64,000 nt of DNA, taken from positions 20,289-84,288 of the forward strand of contig NZ_JAMBAQ010000009.1 in the NCBI RefSeq assembly GCF_023336735.1, written 5' to 3'. The stretch's first letter is position 1, and each line of letters opens with the position of its first letter. The DNA is from Moraxella oculi (GTDB lineage Bacteria; Pseudomonadota; Gammaproteobacteria; Pseudomonadales; Moraxellaceae). Below the pieces are notes generated by a model. The model saw nothing but the letters and a program-made list of their open reading frames with translations, made no database searches and was not told the DNA's origin. Position numbers and translations under genes: made by a program. Of this stretch, positions 29,529 through 39,717 are shown piece by piece.

Positions 29529-31478
29529 ATGAATCACACACCCATTTTATCGCTGAAAAACATCACCAAAAAATTCGGCTCAGGTGATAATGAACTACAA
29601 GTGTTGCACGGCATTGATTTAGAAATTTTTGCAGGAGAAATGGTCGCCATCGTCGGTCAATCAGGCTCTGGAAAATCCACGCTGATGAACATCTTGGCAT
29701 GCCTAGACGCACCAACAACAGGAAGCTATGTCATTGATGGCATTGCTACCACCGACATGGACAGCGATGAGTTGGCAAGGTTACGGCGAGATAAATTTGG
29801 TTTCATTTTTCAAAGATATCAGCTACTTAGCAGCCTAAATGCCTTAGAAAATGTTGCCATGCCTGCCATCTACGCTGGAACCAACAGTTACGAACGAGAG
29901 CAAAAAGCCCAAGCCTTACTCACAAAATTAGGCTTGCAAGAGCGGCTTTATCACTATCCCAATCAGCTTTCAGGCGGTCAACAACAACGAGTATCCATCG
30001 CACGAGCCTTGATGAACGGCGGCCAAATCATTTTTGCAGACGAGCCAACTGGTGCGTTAGACAGCAAAAGCAGCCGTGATGTGATGGACATTTTGACCAA
30101 ACTCAATCAAGAAGGCCACACCGTCATTTTGGTGACTCACGATCCCAAAATCGCTCAGAGTGCTGGTCGCATCATTGAGATATCCGATGGTCAAATCCTA
30201 AGCGACACAAAACAAGCTGAAGACCACCTACCAAATACCTCACAAAAATTTTCTCAAACAATCAAACACACTTTTAACGCCCAAGCCATCAGTCGCATCA
30301 AAGAGGCCTTTCGCATGGCGGTTTTGACCATGATCGCCAATAAAATGCGAACACTCTTAACCATGCTAGGCATCATCATTGGCATTGCTTCTGTGGTATT
30401 GATTGTCGCATTGGGTAATGGTTCAAAGCAGCAAATCTTAACCCAAATCAACAGCATCGGTTCACCGACAATCACCATCTTTATGGGGACCATGAATAAC
30501 GATGATGATGCCACCAGACCTAATGACTTAACTTTTGATGACATGCACGCACTTGAAAAATTACCTTTCATAGAAAGCGTGTCGCCTGATTTATCGATGA
30601 ACGCACAAGCCCAATTCGGCAATCATACCAAGCTTGTACAAGTAGATGGTGTAGGACTTAATCATCATCGCTTAAAGAATGTGGCATTTGTCTTGGGGGG
30701 CATGTTTCGCCAAACAGATTTGGATCATTTTAGCCAAAAAATCATCATCAGTGAAAAAACCAAAGAAACTTTTTTCAAACAAGGTGACGCCCTAGGTCAG
30801 ACCATTCTCTTAAACGGCGTGCCAACCACTGTCGTTGGGGTATTTAAGTACAAAGGCGTTGAAGCCAGCTTTGATCGTGGTCTAAAAGTCTGGCTTCCTT
30901 ATCGCACTTACCAAGCCCGCTTTGCAGGCGAATCGCCACAACTTAGTAGCATCACCGTCCTTCTAAAAAAAGACCAGTCATCTGCCTTAGCAAGCGAAAA
31001 CATCAGTCAAGTACTCACCAAAAGACACGGAAGGAAAGATTTTACTGTGTTTAATAGCGACAGCCTAGCAAAAACAGTGGAGAAAACCGCACAATCTTTG
31101 ACTCTGCTCATTGGAGCGATTGCAGTCATCTCTTTATTGGTCGGCGGTATTGGCGTGATGAACATCATGCTGGTATCAGTTACCGAACGCACAGGCGAGA
31201 TTGGCGTGCGTATGGCGGTGGGTGCTACTTATAAAGACATCGTTTGGCAGTTCTTGATTGAAGCGATGGTTGTCTGTGCTTTAGGTGGTGTTTTAGGCGT
31301 ACTGCTGGCTTTTGGCTTGGGATTGCTGGTACGGCTTTTTGAAATTCAAGTGATGTTCTCTGCCACTTCCATCATACTTGCGGTAAGCTGTGCCAGCTTA
31401 ATCGGTCTTATATTTGGATTCATGCCAGCTCATAAGGCAGCAAAAATGAATCCAATTGATGCTTTAAATAAAGGATAA
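29529..31478 (+). CDS. macB: MacB-type ABC transporter, ATPase-permease fusion
   Basis: Mechanotransmitting ABC transporter that exports macrolides, peptides or siderophores in known cases. The N-terminal ATPase has Walker A GQSGSGKS at 43-50, signature LSGGQQQR and Walker B IIFADEPTGAL. A first helix (about 265-290), a large periplasmic domain and three C-terminal helices (from about 520) complete the MacB layout. 649 residues. Directly coupled to macA upstream and the outer-membrane factor 5 nt downstream. Confidence 0.95.
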   Translation: MNHTPILSLKNITKKFGSGDNELQVLHGIDLEIFAGEMVAIVGQSGSGKSTLMNILACLDAPTTGSYVIDGIATTDMDSDELARLRRDKFGFIFQRYQLLSSLNALENVAMPAIYAGTNSYEREQKAQALLTKLGLQERLYHYPNQLSGGQQQRVSIARALMNGGQIIFADEPTGALDSKSSRDVMDILTKLNQEGHTVILVTHDPKIAQSAGRIIEISDGQILSDTKQAEDHLPNTSQKFSQTIKHTFNAQAISRIKEAFRMAVLTMIANKMRTLLTMLGIIIGIASVVLIVALGNGSKQQILTQINSIGSPTITIFMGTMNNDDDATRPNDLTFDDMHALEKLPFIESVSPDLSMNAQAQFGNHTKLVQVDGVGLNHHRLKNVAFVLGGMFRQTDLDHFSQKIIISEKTKETFFKQGDALGQTILLNGVPTTVVGVFKYKGVEASFDRGLKVWLPYRTYQARFAGESPQLSSITVLLKKDQSSALASENISQVLTKRHGRKDFTVFNSDSLAKTVEKTAQSLTLLIGAIAVISLLVGGIGVMNIMLVSVTERTGEIGVRMAVGATYKDIVWQFLIEAMVVCALGGVLGVLLAFGLGLLVRLFEIQVMFSATSIILAVSCASLIGLIFGFMPAHKAAKMNPIDALNKG

Positions 31479-31483
31479 TCGCC

Positions 31484-32863
31484 ATGTCAATCAAATCTTT
31501 TAGTGTGGTGTTAGCAGTACTGACACTATCAGCGTGCCAAACCGTACCAAAACAGCCAGTGCCTTTACCACACATACTCAACAACGAGCCGAAAGCATGC
31601 CTACATATTGATGACAAACTTTGCACCAGCGATTGGTGGCGTGTATTTAATGATGCCACCTTAAATGATTTCATGCGTGAAGTTGTGATACATAACCATG
31701 AATTATCCGTGGCAACACTCAACTTACAAAAAGCCATTTTGAGTCATCAAAAAACCAAAGATAATAAGAAAATCATGGTAAGTAACACCGCCTTAGCAGG
31801 TCATCGTGCACAAAAATCCCTCTCAACAGGCGAAATCAGATCATCAAGCAACTTTGATGTGAGTGTGAATGCCAGTTGGGAAGTTGATTTGTGGGGGAAA
31901 CTGGCATTGCAACAAAACATCAGCGATTGGGAAATGCAAGCAAGCCGTGCTGATCGTCGAGCGGTATTTGTCAGCCTTACCGCAACTGCCGTCAGAGAGT
32001 ATTTCAACCTTCTAGGCATTCAACAAAAACGCTTGGAGAACCAGCAAGCCTTGCAATACCAACAAAAACAACGCAAGTTTTTACAAAGTCAGCTAAAATT
32101 GGGGCTGATTGCCCCTGCCGACACCTTACCCATTGAACAAACCATCAACAACCTAAAGCAAATTGCTAACAATCTGGCACAACAAGAACAAGCCAGCCTA
32201 TCCACACTGTCTTTATTAAGCCAGATTGATAAAAAAGATTTACAAAAACAGCTTGGCAATCAAAAATTCCCCCCAAACCTACCAACAGACATCAAGCATT
32301 CATCAATGGCTGTGATCAACCACCGACCAGATGTTCAAGCACAAATGTGGCGACTGACAGCAAGCCTAGTCCAGCAAGACCTCATCAAAAAAAACCAGTA
32401 CCCAACATTGGTATTTACAGCAGGGGCAGGCTCACAGCATACGCATTTGCTGGATTTATTAAAAGTTCCTGTACTCAACTGGGGCATCTCACTAAACATT
32501 CCCAACTTAAACCCAAAGGACCACCAATATCATCTGAATCTTGCCAAAATCGATGAACACATCGCCACCTTAAATTATCAAGACAGCGTCTATAAGGCAT
32601 TGTCAGATGTTCAAGACAAATTGGAAAACTTAGAAAATCTCAAACAAAACCACCAACTCATCTTAAAAGCCAATCAGCTTGCCAAAAAACAGTTGGCACA
32701 TCAACAAAAACGCCATGAACTGGGATTCATCTCAATCAGAGAGCTGGAAGAAAGTAAAGAGCATGCCCGTCAAGCCCAAACGGCAGTAACAGACAGCGTG
32801 ATCAATCAAGCCCAAGCCTTAGTCAGCGTCTATCAAGCGGTCGGCGGCATGGTCAATTCATAA
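31484..32863 (+). CDS. Outer-membrane factor lipoprotein (NodT/OprM family)
   Basis: TolC-like channel subunit that completes the MacAB pump. The signal peptide ends in lipobox LSAC (Cys18), so it is a lipoprotein, unlike E. coli TolC. Two homologous halves with long coiled-coil helices are visible, including [21 protein letters not shown] and the late [25 protein letters not shown] repeat. 459 residues. AAGGA precedes the start. Its place in the macAB operon implies a dedicated channel. Confidence 0.92.
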   Translation: MSIKSFSVVLAVLTLSACQTVPKQPVPLPHILNNEPKACLHIDDKLCTSDWWRVFNDATLNDFMREVVIHNHELSVATLNLQKAILSHQKTKDNKKIMVSNTALAGHRAQKSLSTGEIRSSSNFDVSVNASWEVDLWGKLALQQNISDWEMQASRADRRAVFVSLTATAVREYFNLLGIQQKRLENQQALQYQQKQRKFLQSQLKLGLIAPADTLPIEQTINNLKQIANNLAQQEQASLSTLSLLSQIDKKDLQKQLGNQKFPPNLPTDIKHSSMAVINHRPDVQAQMWRLTASLVQQDLIKKNQYPTLVFTAGAGSQHTHLLDLLKVPVLNWGISLNIPNLNPKDHQYHLNLAKIDEHIATLNYQDSVYKALSDVQDKLENLENLKQNHQLILKANQLAKKQLAHQQKRHELGFISIRELEESKEHARQAQTAVTDSVINQAQALVSVYQAVGGMVNS

Positions 32864-32876
32864 ATGGTCATGCTTA

Positions 32877-32885
32877 TGCTATAAT
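32877..32885 (+). promoter_or_regulatory. Extended -10 promoter of glmU
   Basis: TGCTATAAT is a perfect extended -10 element (TGnTATAAT), 28 nt before the glmU ATG. No -35 is needed with this type. Confidence 0.65.
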
Positions 32886-32913
32886 CACTTTATTTTTGTC
32901 GCAGGAAGTTATC

Positions 32914-34275
32914 ATGTCATTGACCGTCATCATCATGTCCGCTGGCAAAGGCACTCGCATGAAATCTGCCAAGCCCAAAGTATTGCAGCCATTGGCAGGC
33001 AAGTCCTTGCTGGCACATGTTTTGGCCACCGCCAAACAATTAACCGCCCAAAAAACCGTTATTATTTATGGGTTTGAAGGTCAAAAGGTTAGGAATGCCT
33101 TTGTTGATAATGACATCGACTGGGTTGAACAAGCAGAGCAACTTGGTACAGGGCATGCTGTCAAAATGACCTTACCAGTGTTACCAAAACAAGGTAAAAG
33201 CTTGATTCTGTCAGGCGATGTTCCGCTGATTCAAGCAGATACACTACTAAGACTCGTTCAAAGCAGCAGCCCTTTTGCCATGCTGACAATGACCACCACC
33301 AACCCATTCGGCTTGGGTCGCATTCTACGCTGTGATGGCAAGGTGGTCGCCATCATAGAAGAAAAAGACGCCACGACCACCCAAAAACAAATCAGTGAAA
33401 TTAACAGTGGCGTGTATTGCATCGCCAATGAAATCCTACATAAATATTTAGAAAATCTAGACAATGATAATGCACAGGGCGAATACTATCTGACAGACAT
33501 CGTCAAAATGGCCGTTGATGATGGCATCATTATCGACACCGTATCACCCACATTTGCTTTTGAGATTGAAGGTGTTAATGACCGCATGCAGTTAGCACAA
33601 TTAGAACGCACTTGGCAATCTCACCAAGCCAATGAACTCATGAAACAAGGCGTACACATCATTGACCCCGCCCGTTTTGATTTGCGTGGTCGTTTGACGG
33701 TGGGTCGAGATGTGAGCATTGACATCAATGTGATTTTTGAAGGTGATTGCGTCGTAGGTGATGATGTTAAAATCGGTGCAGGTTGCGTCATCAAAAATAC
33801 TAAGATTGCCAGTGGTACTGTTGTCCAGCCATACAGCATTTTTGAGAATGCAGTGGTGGGTGAAAACAACCAAATTGGTCCTTTTGCACGCTTACGCCCA
33901 CATGCGGTAACGGCTGATGAAGTGCATATCGGTAACTTTGTGGAACTTAAAAATACGCAGATGAAGCATGGTGCAAAAGCCAATCATCTGGCGTATCTGG
34001 GCGACAGTACGGTCGGTGCATCGACCAACATCGGTGCTGGCACGATTACTGCCAATTATGATGGCGTCAATAAATTCAAAACCACGATTGGCGATGAAGT
34101 GCGTATCGGCTCAAATACAGTGCTGGTCGCTCCCGTTACGGTAGGCAACAAGGCAACGATTGGTGCAGGCTCTGTGATTACCAAAGATTGCACCGATGGT
34201 AAGCTCGTGGTCGCTCGTAGTAAACAAGTAACCATTGAAGGGTGGCTGAGACCTGAAAAATCACCCACAGCCTAA
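32914..34275 (+). CDS. glmU: Bifunctional UDP-GlcNAc pyrophosphorylase / GlcN-1-P acetyltransferase
   Basis: Makes UDP-GlcNAc for peptidoglycan and lipid A. The uridyltransferase half begins with [17 protein letters not shown]; the acetyltransferase half is a left-handed beta-helix with hexapeptide repeats ([12 protein letters not shown] and following), including [13 protein letters not shown]. 453 residues from the ATG at 32914, which has AGGAAG upstream; six earlier in-frame codons are rejected for lack of a site. It provides the substrate for MurA encoded elsewhere in this window. Confidence 0.97.
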   Translation: MSLTVIIMSAGKGTRMKSAKPKVLQPLAGKSLLAHVLATAKQLTAQKTVIIYGFEGQKVRNAFVDNDIDWVEQAEQLGTGHAVKMTLPVLPKQGKSLILSGDVPLIQADTLLRLVQSSSPFAMLTMTTTNPFGLGRILRCDGKVVAIIEEKDATTTQKQISEINSGVYCIANEILHKYLENLDNDNAQGEYYLTDIVKMAVDDGIIIDTVSPTFAFEIEGVNDRMQLAQLERTWQSHQANELMKQGVHIIDPARFDLRGRLTVGRDVSIDINVIFEGDCVVGDDVKIGAGCVIKNTKIASGTVVQPYSIFENAVVGENNQIGPFARLRPHAVTADEVHIGNFVELKNTQMKHGAKANHLAYLGDSTVGASTNIGAGTITANYDGVNKFKTTIGDEVRIGSNTVLVAPVTVGNKATIGAGSVITKDCTDGKLVVARSKQVTIEGWLRPEKSPTA

Positions 34276-34437
34276 ACGCACAGCGATACCACCCAAACCA
34301 TCAGACATTATCAAGACAGATGATTGAATCGTGCTTGATGGTTTTGCAAGGTTTTTCAAAGCTGTTTACTGAGATGGCGTTTGGCAAAATGAACCAAACA
34401 ATACATGAATTCATGAACCAATAATAAAGAGATTAGC

Positions 34438-35079
34438 ATGACCGATCTAAATATCCAAATCATTAACCACCCTCTTGTCCGACACAAGCTGTCTTTAATG
34501 CGTGCCATTGATTGCAGCACCTACCAATTTCGCACTTTAACCAAAGAGTTAGGACGCTTGATGGCGTATGAAGCAAGCCGTGATTTTGAAATTGAAACCT
34601 TTAAAATGCAAGGCTGGTGTGGTGAGATTGATGGCGAACAGATTAAGGGTAAAACACTCACACTCGTCCCAATTTTGCGGGCTGGACTGGGCATGCTTGA
34701 TGGGGTGCTGGATTTGTTACCCACTGCTAAAATTTCTGTGGTTGGGTTGCAGCGAGATGAAGAAACGCTTGAGCCTGTGCCATTTTTTGAGAAATTTGTC
34801 AAAGATATTGATCGCCGTCCCGCCTTAATTTTAGATCCAATGCTTGCAACAGGTGGTAGTATGGTTGCCACCATTGACATGCTTAAAAAGCATGGTTGCA
34901 CCAACATCAAGGCTTTGGTTTTGGTCGCTGCCCCAGAAGGTGTACGATTGGTCAATCAAGCTCACCCAGATGTAACCATATACACCGCCGCCCTAGATAG
35001 CCACCTAAATGACAATGGCTACATCATTCCCGGACTTGGGGATGCTGGGGATAAAATTTTTGGCACCAAAGCATGCTAA
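34438..35079 (+). CDS. upp: Uracil phosphoribosyltransferase
   Basis: Salvages uracil with PRPP to UMP. 213 residues. PRPP-binding loop [13 protein letters not shown], the RAGLGMLDG segment and the C-terminal uracil-binding [16 protein letters not shown] are all present. AAGAGATT precedes the ATG. It is followed by a terminator shared with the convergent DUF454 gene. The 162-nt spacer before it holds nothing certain. Confidence 0.97.
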   Translation: MTDLNIQIINHPLVRHKLSLMRAIDCSTYQFRTLTKELGRLMAYEASRDFEIETFKMQGWCGEIDGEQIKGKTLTLVPILRAGLGMLDGVLDLLPTAKISVVGLQRDEETLEPVPFFEKFVKDIDRRPALILDPMLATGGSMVATIDMLKKHGCTNIKALVLVAAPEGVRLVNQAHPDVTIYTAALDSHLNDNGYIIPGLGDAGDKIFGTKAC

Positions 35080-35099
35080 GTGTTTGTACGCTTTTTAGT

Positions 35100-35135
35100 A
35101 AAAAAATATCCACTTAGACCTGTGGATATTTTTTA
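35100..35135. terminator. Bidirectional terminator between upp and the DUF454 gene
   Basis: AATATCCAC and GTGGATATT around an 8-nt loop, with A- and T-runs on either side. Confidence 0.88.
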
Positions 35136-35139
35136 GTGA

Positions 35140-35568
35140 TTAAGCATCAGGCAATTTCGCCATCCAAATAGAGACCGCCAAACAAATCACACCCACCAAT
35201 ACCACCACCCACATCCAATCAGCAGGCAAGCGATAAGCCAAGATGACACAAGAAAGCATCATCATGCCCCATGCCAAGTATTTGGCAAAGCGTGGCATGG
35301 CACGATGTCTCTCCCAGTCACTCAACACCTTGCCAAAAACCCTGTGCCTAAGCAGATAATCATGAAATCGATCAGAACTTCTCGACCAGCAATATCCCGC
35401 CAGCAAAACAAATACTGTCGTTGGCAAGCCTGGCAACACCACCCCTAAGATGCCCAAACCTAAAAATACAAAACCTAGTAAAAAAAGCCCCCATTTCATC
35501 ATGTGATTGGTGGATTTTTGGTGCTTATTAGGCTTGGTTGGTGATTTATTTTGGGGTAAATTCAACAT
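35140..35568 (-). CDS. DUF454 (YbaN-like) inner-membrane protein
   Basis: 142-residue protein with three to four hydrophobic helices. The DUF454 core is clear: LGFVFLGLGILGVVLPGLPTTVF then LLAGYCWSRSSDRFHDYLL. The family is widespread, with no firm function. The N-terminal 22 residues are polar and Asn/Lys/Pro-rich, and an internal ATG pair near residue 23 might be the true start. Confidence 0.85.
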   Translation of the reverse strand: MLNLPQNKSPTKPNKHQKSTNHMMKWGLFLLGFVFLGLGILGVVLPGLPTTVFVLLAGYCWSRSSDRFHDYLLRHRVFGKVLSDWERHRAMPRFAKYLAWGMMMLSCVILAYRLPADWMWVVVLVGVICLAVSIWMAKLPDA

Positions 35569-35657
35569 AGACTCATCAAAAAACCATCATTTTTAGCTTG
35601 AAAATCACAAAAAAACCGTCATAATAACATAAGGTAGCATGATAAATGTAGCCAACT

Positions 35658-35693
35658 GATTGATATTGATAAGGTCTAAATATTAAATATAAA
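35658..35693 (+). promoter_or_regulatory. Predicted hemO promoter with possible Fur-like site
   Basis: TTGATA (35666-35671), 16-nt spacer and TATAAA (35688-35693). The -35 region lies in TGATTGATATTGATAAG, which resembles GATAAT-type Fur repeats. The Fur reading is an inference from the gene's role in heme-iron use. Confidence 0.4.
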
Positions 35694-35724
35694 TATCAAG
35701 TCAAGGCACCACCATCATAATCAT

Positions 35725-35740
35725 ATCACAAGCTTGTGAT
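35725..35740. promoter_or_regulatory. Perfect 16-nt palindrome in the hemO leader
   Basis: ATCACAAGCTTGTGAT is fully self-complementary and lies about 30 nt past the predicted transcription start, 84 nt before hemO. It could be an operator for a dimeric regulator. No known site is matched with confidence. Confidence 0.4.
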
Positions 35741-35823
35741 TTATCAAAAGTAAATCCTGATAAATCTGTCCAGGTTTTTATTGAGTACATCAATAAACAA
35801 AGATCATGAATGAAAGGTTATTT

Positions 35824-36396
35824 ATGAGTAAGCCCACACTATCTGAAGCTTTAAAAGAGCATTCACGCACAACCCATGACGCCGTGGATCATTTGGTCAT
35901 GAGCATGCAACCATTTGCCAATCATGACAACTACCGCAAATTCCTACAAGCACAGTTTGAGTTTCATAAAACCGTCCATCCAATCTATCAAAATCAAAAA
36001 CTTGCCAGCCAGTTTGATGACTTAGCACAATTAAGTCGCCTAGATCGCGTGAAGTCTGACATGAAAGACTTGGCGGTTGAAGCTTACGATAAAGACATTG
36101 AACAGCCAAGCTATGATGAAGATGAGGCTGTCGGCTGGTTGTATTGCGTTGAAGGGTCAAATGTCGGTGCGGCAATTTTGTATAAAGAAGCAGGAAAGAT
36201 TGATTTAACAGATGATTTTGGTGCTTCTCATTTGGCTGCTCATGCAGATGGTCGCATGCCACATTGGCGTTCGGTGAAAGCCAAAATTGACGCACTGCCA
36301 TTTGACGAACAACAAAGACAAGCCGCCATGAAAGGTGCAGATGACGCATTTGCTTATTTTAAACGCTTGATTCGTCAAATATATGAAACAGAGTGA
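35824..36396 (+). CDS. hemO: Heme oxygenase (HemO type, biliverdin-producing)
   Basis: Opens the heme ring with oxygen and reductant, releasing iron, CO and biliverdin in the cytoplasm. The sequence is strikingly like neisserial HemO: proximal His18 in RTTHDAVDHLVMSMQPF, the distal-helix GWLYCVEGSNVGAAILYK, and ASHLAAHADGRMPHWR. 190 residues from the ATG at 35824 with GAAAGG upstream. No heme receptor or TonB genes are adjacent; a Fur-like site and a palindrome lie upstream. Confidence 0.94.
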   Translation: MSKPTLSEALKEHSRTTHDAVDHLVMSMQPFANHDNYRKFLQAQFEFHKTVHPIYQNQKLASQFDDLAQLSRLDRVKSDMKDLAVEAYDKDIEQPSYDEDEAVGWLYCVEGSNVGAAILYKEAGKIDLTDDFGASHLAAHADGRMPHWRSVKAKIDALPFDEQQRQAAMKGADDAFAYFKRLIRQIYETE

Positions 36397-36424
36397 GTGA
36401 TTGCCCAGTTGTTAATATCCAATC

Positions 36425-36466
36425 AAAAAAAACCAAACCCATGACGACAAGGGTTTGGTTTTTTTA
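36425..36466. terminator. Bidirectional terminator between hemO and the M16C peptidase
   Basis: AAACCAAACCC and GGGTTTGGTTT around a 10-nt loop, flanked by A8 and T7. Confidence 0.92.
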
Positions 36467-36477
36467 ATGAGAATGGC

Positions 36478-39432
36478 TTAATCGGTCAGTTTTTTTACCA
36501 AAAATCCTAGCTGTTCAACCACTTGCTCTTTTTCAAGCGGTGCTAGGGTGGCTTTGGTGTGAGGCTTGTCTTTTAAATATCGGCAAGCCACGCGTTTTAG
36601 GTCGTCTATTGTTACCGCCAAAATCTTAGCACGCAACGCTTGCTGATACACTCTATCACGACCATGAAGCTGAGCGAAACAGGACTTGACCGCCTCGCCT
36701 GCTGGCGAACCTGGCTTATCCATACCAGCGATGATGCCCATGATTGCTTCTTGTAGTTGAGATTCATCATGCTCATGATCAATCAACCAATCAATACTGG
36801 CCAAAAAATGAGCAAATGTCTCTTGGCAATTCGGATCTCGATAGCTATAAAACTTAAATGCCGCCGCATTACCATCAAAGCTTGCACCACCACCATAAGC
36901 ACCACCTTTTTCACGAATGGCAGCATGCAGATAGCCATTACGCAAAAATGGAGCAAGCACCATCAGTGCAGGTGCGTCCTCATCGCCTGCGGTGGTTGCA
37001 GCGTAAGCGGCTGCATTATGATAAACATTGGTGGAGATCAGCCAGGCAATGTCTTGAGAATTATTACCATTCACAATCTGCGACAAATCATCAAATACTA
37101 ACAGGTCTCTTGACACACGCTGAGATCTTGGTTGGGTATGAAGCGTTCGGCTGATTGTGCTTGTCAACACATCTGCCATCTCAGGTTCACAAACAACAAT
37201 GACATCTTTTGGTAGACTGACGATGCGATCATGCAATGCCGCAAGGCGTTCAGACAGCACAGCCCACTTACCTTCTCCTTCTTGTGCCATAAAGGCTTTT
37301 AACGCAGACAGTGCAGGCAATCCTGAAAACGCATATTCAATCTTGGCCAATCGGCTAAAATTTTGGCTTGCCGTCTGCATTGCATAAGCATGACCTGAGC
37401 CAGCAAGGCGAGATTGCCAGCTGCCTTGTTTTTGCTGTAACAGTTCACGAATGCGGTCAACCTCACTAAAAATCGACTCGTCAAGCACTTGATTGACCAA
37501 CTCAATCGCCTCAAGCTTGCGATTGAGTGCGCGGGTCGCCACCACAAAATAGCTACTCATCTTATCCTTGTTCACCGTATCGGTACGCTGACTGATGCGT
37601 GCCGTTACACCAGATGAGCAAGCTGCTTGTACCGCCTGAAATGCTCTGGCATCATGCTTGGTCGTGCCCACCTCGGACAATAGCGTCAGATAAATGGGCA
37701 GTAGCGGATCATCTAAAATCTCATCTGCACGCTCGCCTAAATCCATGACCACCTGATAATAATACAAGCCATTCGTACCTGCATGATATTCATACAGAGT
37801 GCGAGTCTTGCCGTCTAACACGATGGCTTTTTTATTGGCATCAATAAAACTGATGTCATTTGGAATGTCGTCAAGACCCACCTTTGGCAAGACATCAACA
37901 TCATCAATCATCGCTTGGCGTTGTCGTAATTGTTGGGATTTTTGCTCTATTGTCATGCGGTCATGATCAGTCATCGTCTTGCTTAATTCGTCCAGCGCCA
38001 CCTGCTCATCTGCCAATAACCGTTGAGCTTTTTGTTTGTCGGGAGATAGCGTTAAGCGTACACGATGCGGATTGTCTAACAGATGCTCTTTGATGAGTGA
38101 TGGTATGAAATCTGGATTTTTCGCCTGTTGTCTTAGCCATGCCAAATGCCCATCAATCTGCCACACATCCAAAGGATTACCGCCATGAATCACCGTGCTA
38201 AATGCCTCAAGAATTAATGTCAGACCATATGGCATGCCATCGCCACCAATATGTCTTTGATCAAGCTCTATTTGATGTAGCACCGTCTCAATCATATCCG
38301 CATCCACACCTTGCTGCACAACCTGTTCAAGCAGGTCTAAAATACCCTTTTCAATATCATCAGCATATTCAACATCACTGCCACGAACCCCTGCATAAAA
38401 CACCATTTCATAATGACTGTCATCAAGCCCCAATAAAGGGCTTGGAGCAGTGGCATGAACATAGCTTTCTAGATAGGCACGCAGCGGAGAACCTGAATGC
38501 TCTATCAACACCCCTTCTACCAGACGAAGTGCCAAGCGTTGTCTTGGATCATTGATGGTCGGCAATAACCACGATAACACATGATGCGTCATCTGCTTCT
38601 TATCATCATCTGCCGCATAGGTATCAAATACCTGCACAGGCTTGGTTAATCTCCGCTCTGTTACAGAGGTGAACTTTTTGCCCATTTTTGGACGCTCGAT
38701 ATCATCAAAACGACTCAGCACATGCTCACAAAGGTGTGCTTGGATAGCTTCCGCCTTGATATTGCCAAAGCTCATTATGATGGCATTTGACGGATGATAA
38801 TGAACCTGATGAAATTTCACCAAATCCTCATGCGTCAATTCAATAATGTGCTTAGGATCGCCGCCAGAATTATAATGATAGGTTGTCGTCGGGAACACAT
38901 GGGGAGTCAAGGCGTAATACAGCTGATCTATCTCACCACTCATTGCACCTTTCATCTCATTAAAAACAATGCCATGATACTCGGGCTTGCCCTCATCATT
39001 CATCTCAATGCGAATGCCCTCTTGGGCAAAGTCAAGCTCGTGAATGTTTGGAAAAAAGCACGCATCGGCATAGACGGATAACAGATTAAAAAAGTCATTG
39101 ACATTTTGAGTGGCAAACGGATAGACCGTCCAGTCTGCTGCCGTCATCGCATTCATGAAAGTCTGCAAAGACCGCTTTATCATACTAAAAAATGGATCTC
39201 TCACAGGGTATTTTTCACTGCCACACAGCACCACATGTTCCAAAACATGTGCTTCACCTCGTGAACTCATCGGCTGTGTCGCAAAGCCTATCATCAAGGC
39301 ATTTTCATCATAATCACATGCCAAATGATAATGAATCATTCCAGTATCCTGATGGCGATAATGCAGCACATCGATATCTAACGCCTCGATTTTTGTTTTA
39401 CTAATAAGCTTAAAAGCATTTGGGACTGTCAT
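36478..39432 (-). CDS. M16C zinc metallopeptidase, PreP/Cym1-like (insulinase family)
   Basis: Large clamshell peptidase that in organelles degrades targeting peptides. The inverted zinc motif HVLEH has H62, E65 and H66, followed by VVLCGSEKYPVRDPFFSM, a PreP signature; a distal Glu region (GIRIEMNDEGKPEYHGIVFNEMKGAMS) gives the third ligand. Four M16 modules fit in 984 residues. Another typical feature is the C-terminal GGAYGGGASFDG. AGGAAAAG precedes the ATG. No signal peptide is seen, so it should be cytoplasmic. The bacterial role is unknown; peptide turnover is likely. Confidence 0.92.
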   Translation of the reverse strand: MTVPNAFKLISKTKIEALDIDVLHYRHQDTGMIHYHLACDYDENALMIGFATQPMSSRGEAHVLEHVVLCGSEKYPVRDPFFSMIKRSLQTFMNAMTAADWTVYPFATQNVNDFFNLLSVYADACFFPNIHELDFAQEGIRIEMNDEGKPEYHGIVFNEMKGAMSGEIDQLYYALTPHVFPTTTYHYNSGGDPKHIIELTHEDLVKFHQVHYHPSNAIIMSFGNIKAEAIQAHLCEHVLSRFDDIERPKMGKKFTSVTERRLTKPVQVFDTYAADDDKKQMTHHVLSWLLPTINDPRQRLALRLVEGVLIEHSGSPLRAYLESYVHATAPSPLLGLDDSHYEMVFYAGVRGSDVEYADDIEKGILDLLEQVVQQGVDADMIETVLHQIELDQRHIGGDGMPYGLTLILEAFSTVIHGGNPLDVWQIDGHLAWLRQQAKNPDFIPSLIKEHLLDNPHRVRLTLSPDKQKAQRLLADEQVALDELSKTMTDHDRMTIEQKSQQLRQRQAMIDDVDVLPKVGLDDIPNDISFIDANKKAIVLDGKTRTLYEYHAGTNGLYYYQVVMDLGERADEILDDPLLPIYLTLLSEVGTTKHDARAFQAVQAACSSGVTARISQRTDTVNKDKMSSYFVVATRALNRKLEAIELVNQVLDESIFSEVDRIRELLQQKQGSWQSRLAGSGHAYAMQTASQNFSRLAKIEYAFSGLPALSALKAFMAQEGEGKWAVLSERLAALHDRIVSLPKDVIVVCEPEMADVLTSTISRTLHTQPRSQRVSRDLLVFDDLSQIVNGNNSQDIAWLISTNVYHNAAAYAATTAGDEDAPALMVLAPFLRNGYLHAAIREKGGAYGGGASFDGNAAAFKFYSYRDPNCQETFAHFLASIDWLIDHEHDESQLQEAIMGIIAGMDKPGSPAGEAVKSCFAQLHGRDRVYQQALRAKILAVTIDDLKRVACRYLKDKPHTKATLAPLEKEQVVEQLGFLVKKLTD

Positions 39433-39717
39433 GGCTTTTCCTAATTATCTGTTATCTATGAATACTTCTAACTCAAAAAAATGTCTAGTTTAGCATAATT
39501 TGATATAAAATAATGCACAATGAAGCCTAAAAAATGGTTAGAGTTTGCTTGATGGTGTTTTACAACGCTCCGCAACCCAAAAACAGTCATCATTGATACT
39601 GATTGGCTATCATCAATGATCATTAATTGCCAAACATATGACAAATGCCAAACCTTGACAATTTGGTTAGCAAATCATTCGTTTTTGGCAATTTATCGCC
39701 AAATTCAGCCCACCATT
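39433..39717. other. Spacer rich in short inverted repeats upstream of the M16C gene
   Basis: No gene. It contains ATCATTGAT...ATCAATGAT (about 39590-39620) and AATTGCCAAA...TTTGGCAATT (39625-39634 and 39684-39693), plus several further TTGGCA-like copies. The minus-strand promoter of the M16C gene must lie near its right end, but no clear boxes are seen. Confidence 0.5.

Noticed and set aside
36757..39404. Several plus-strand open frames of 70-117 codons inside the M16C gene
   Set aside because: All are antisense shadows of a well-conserved peptidase.
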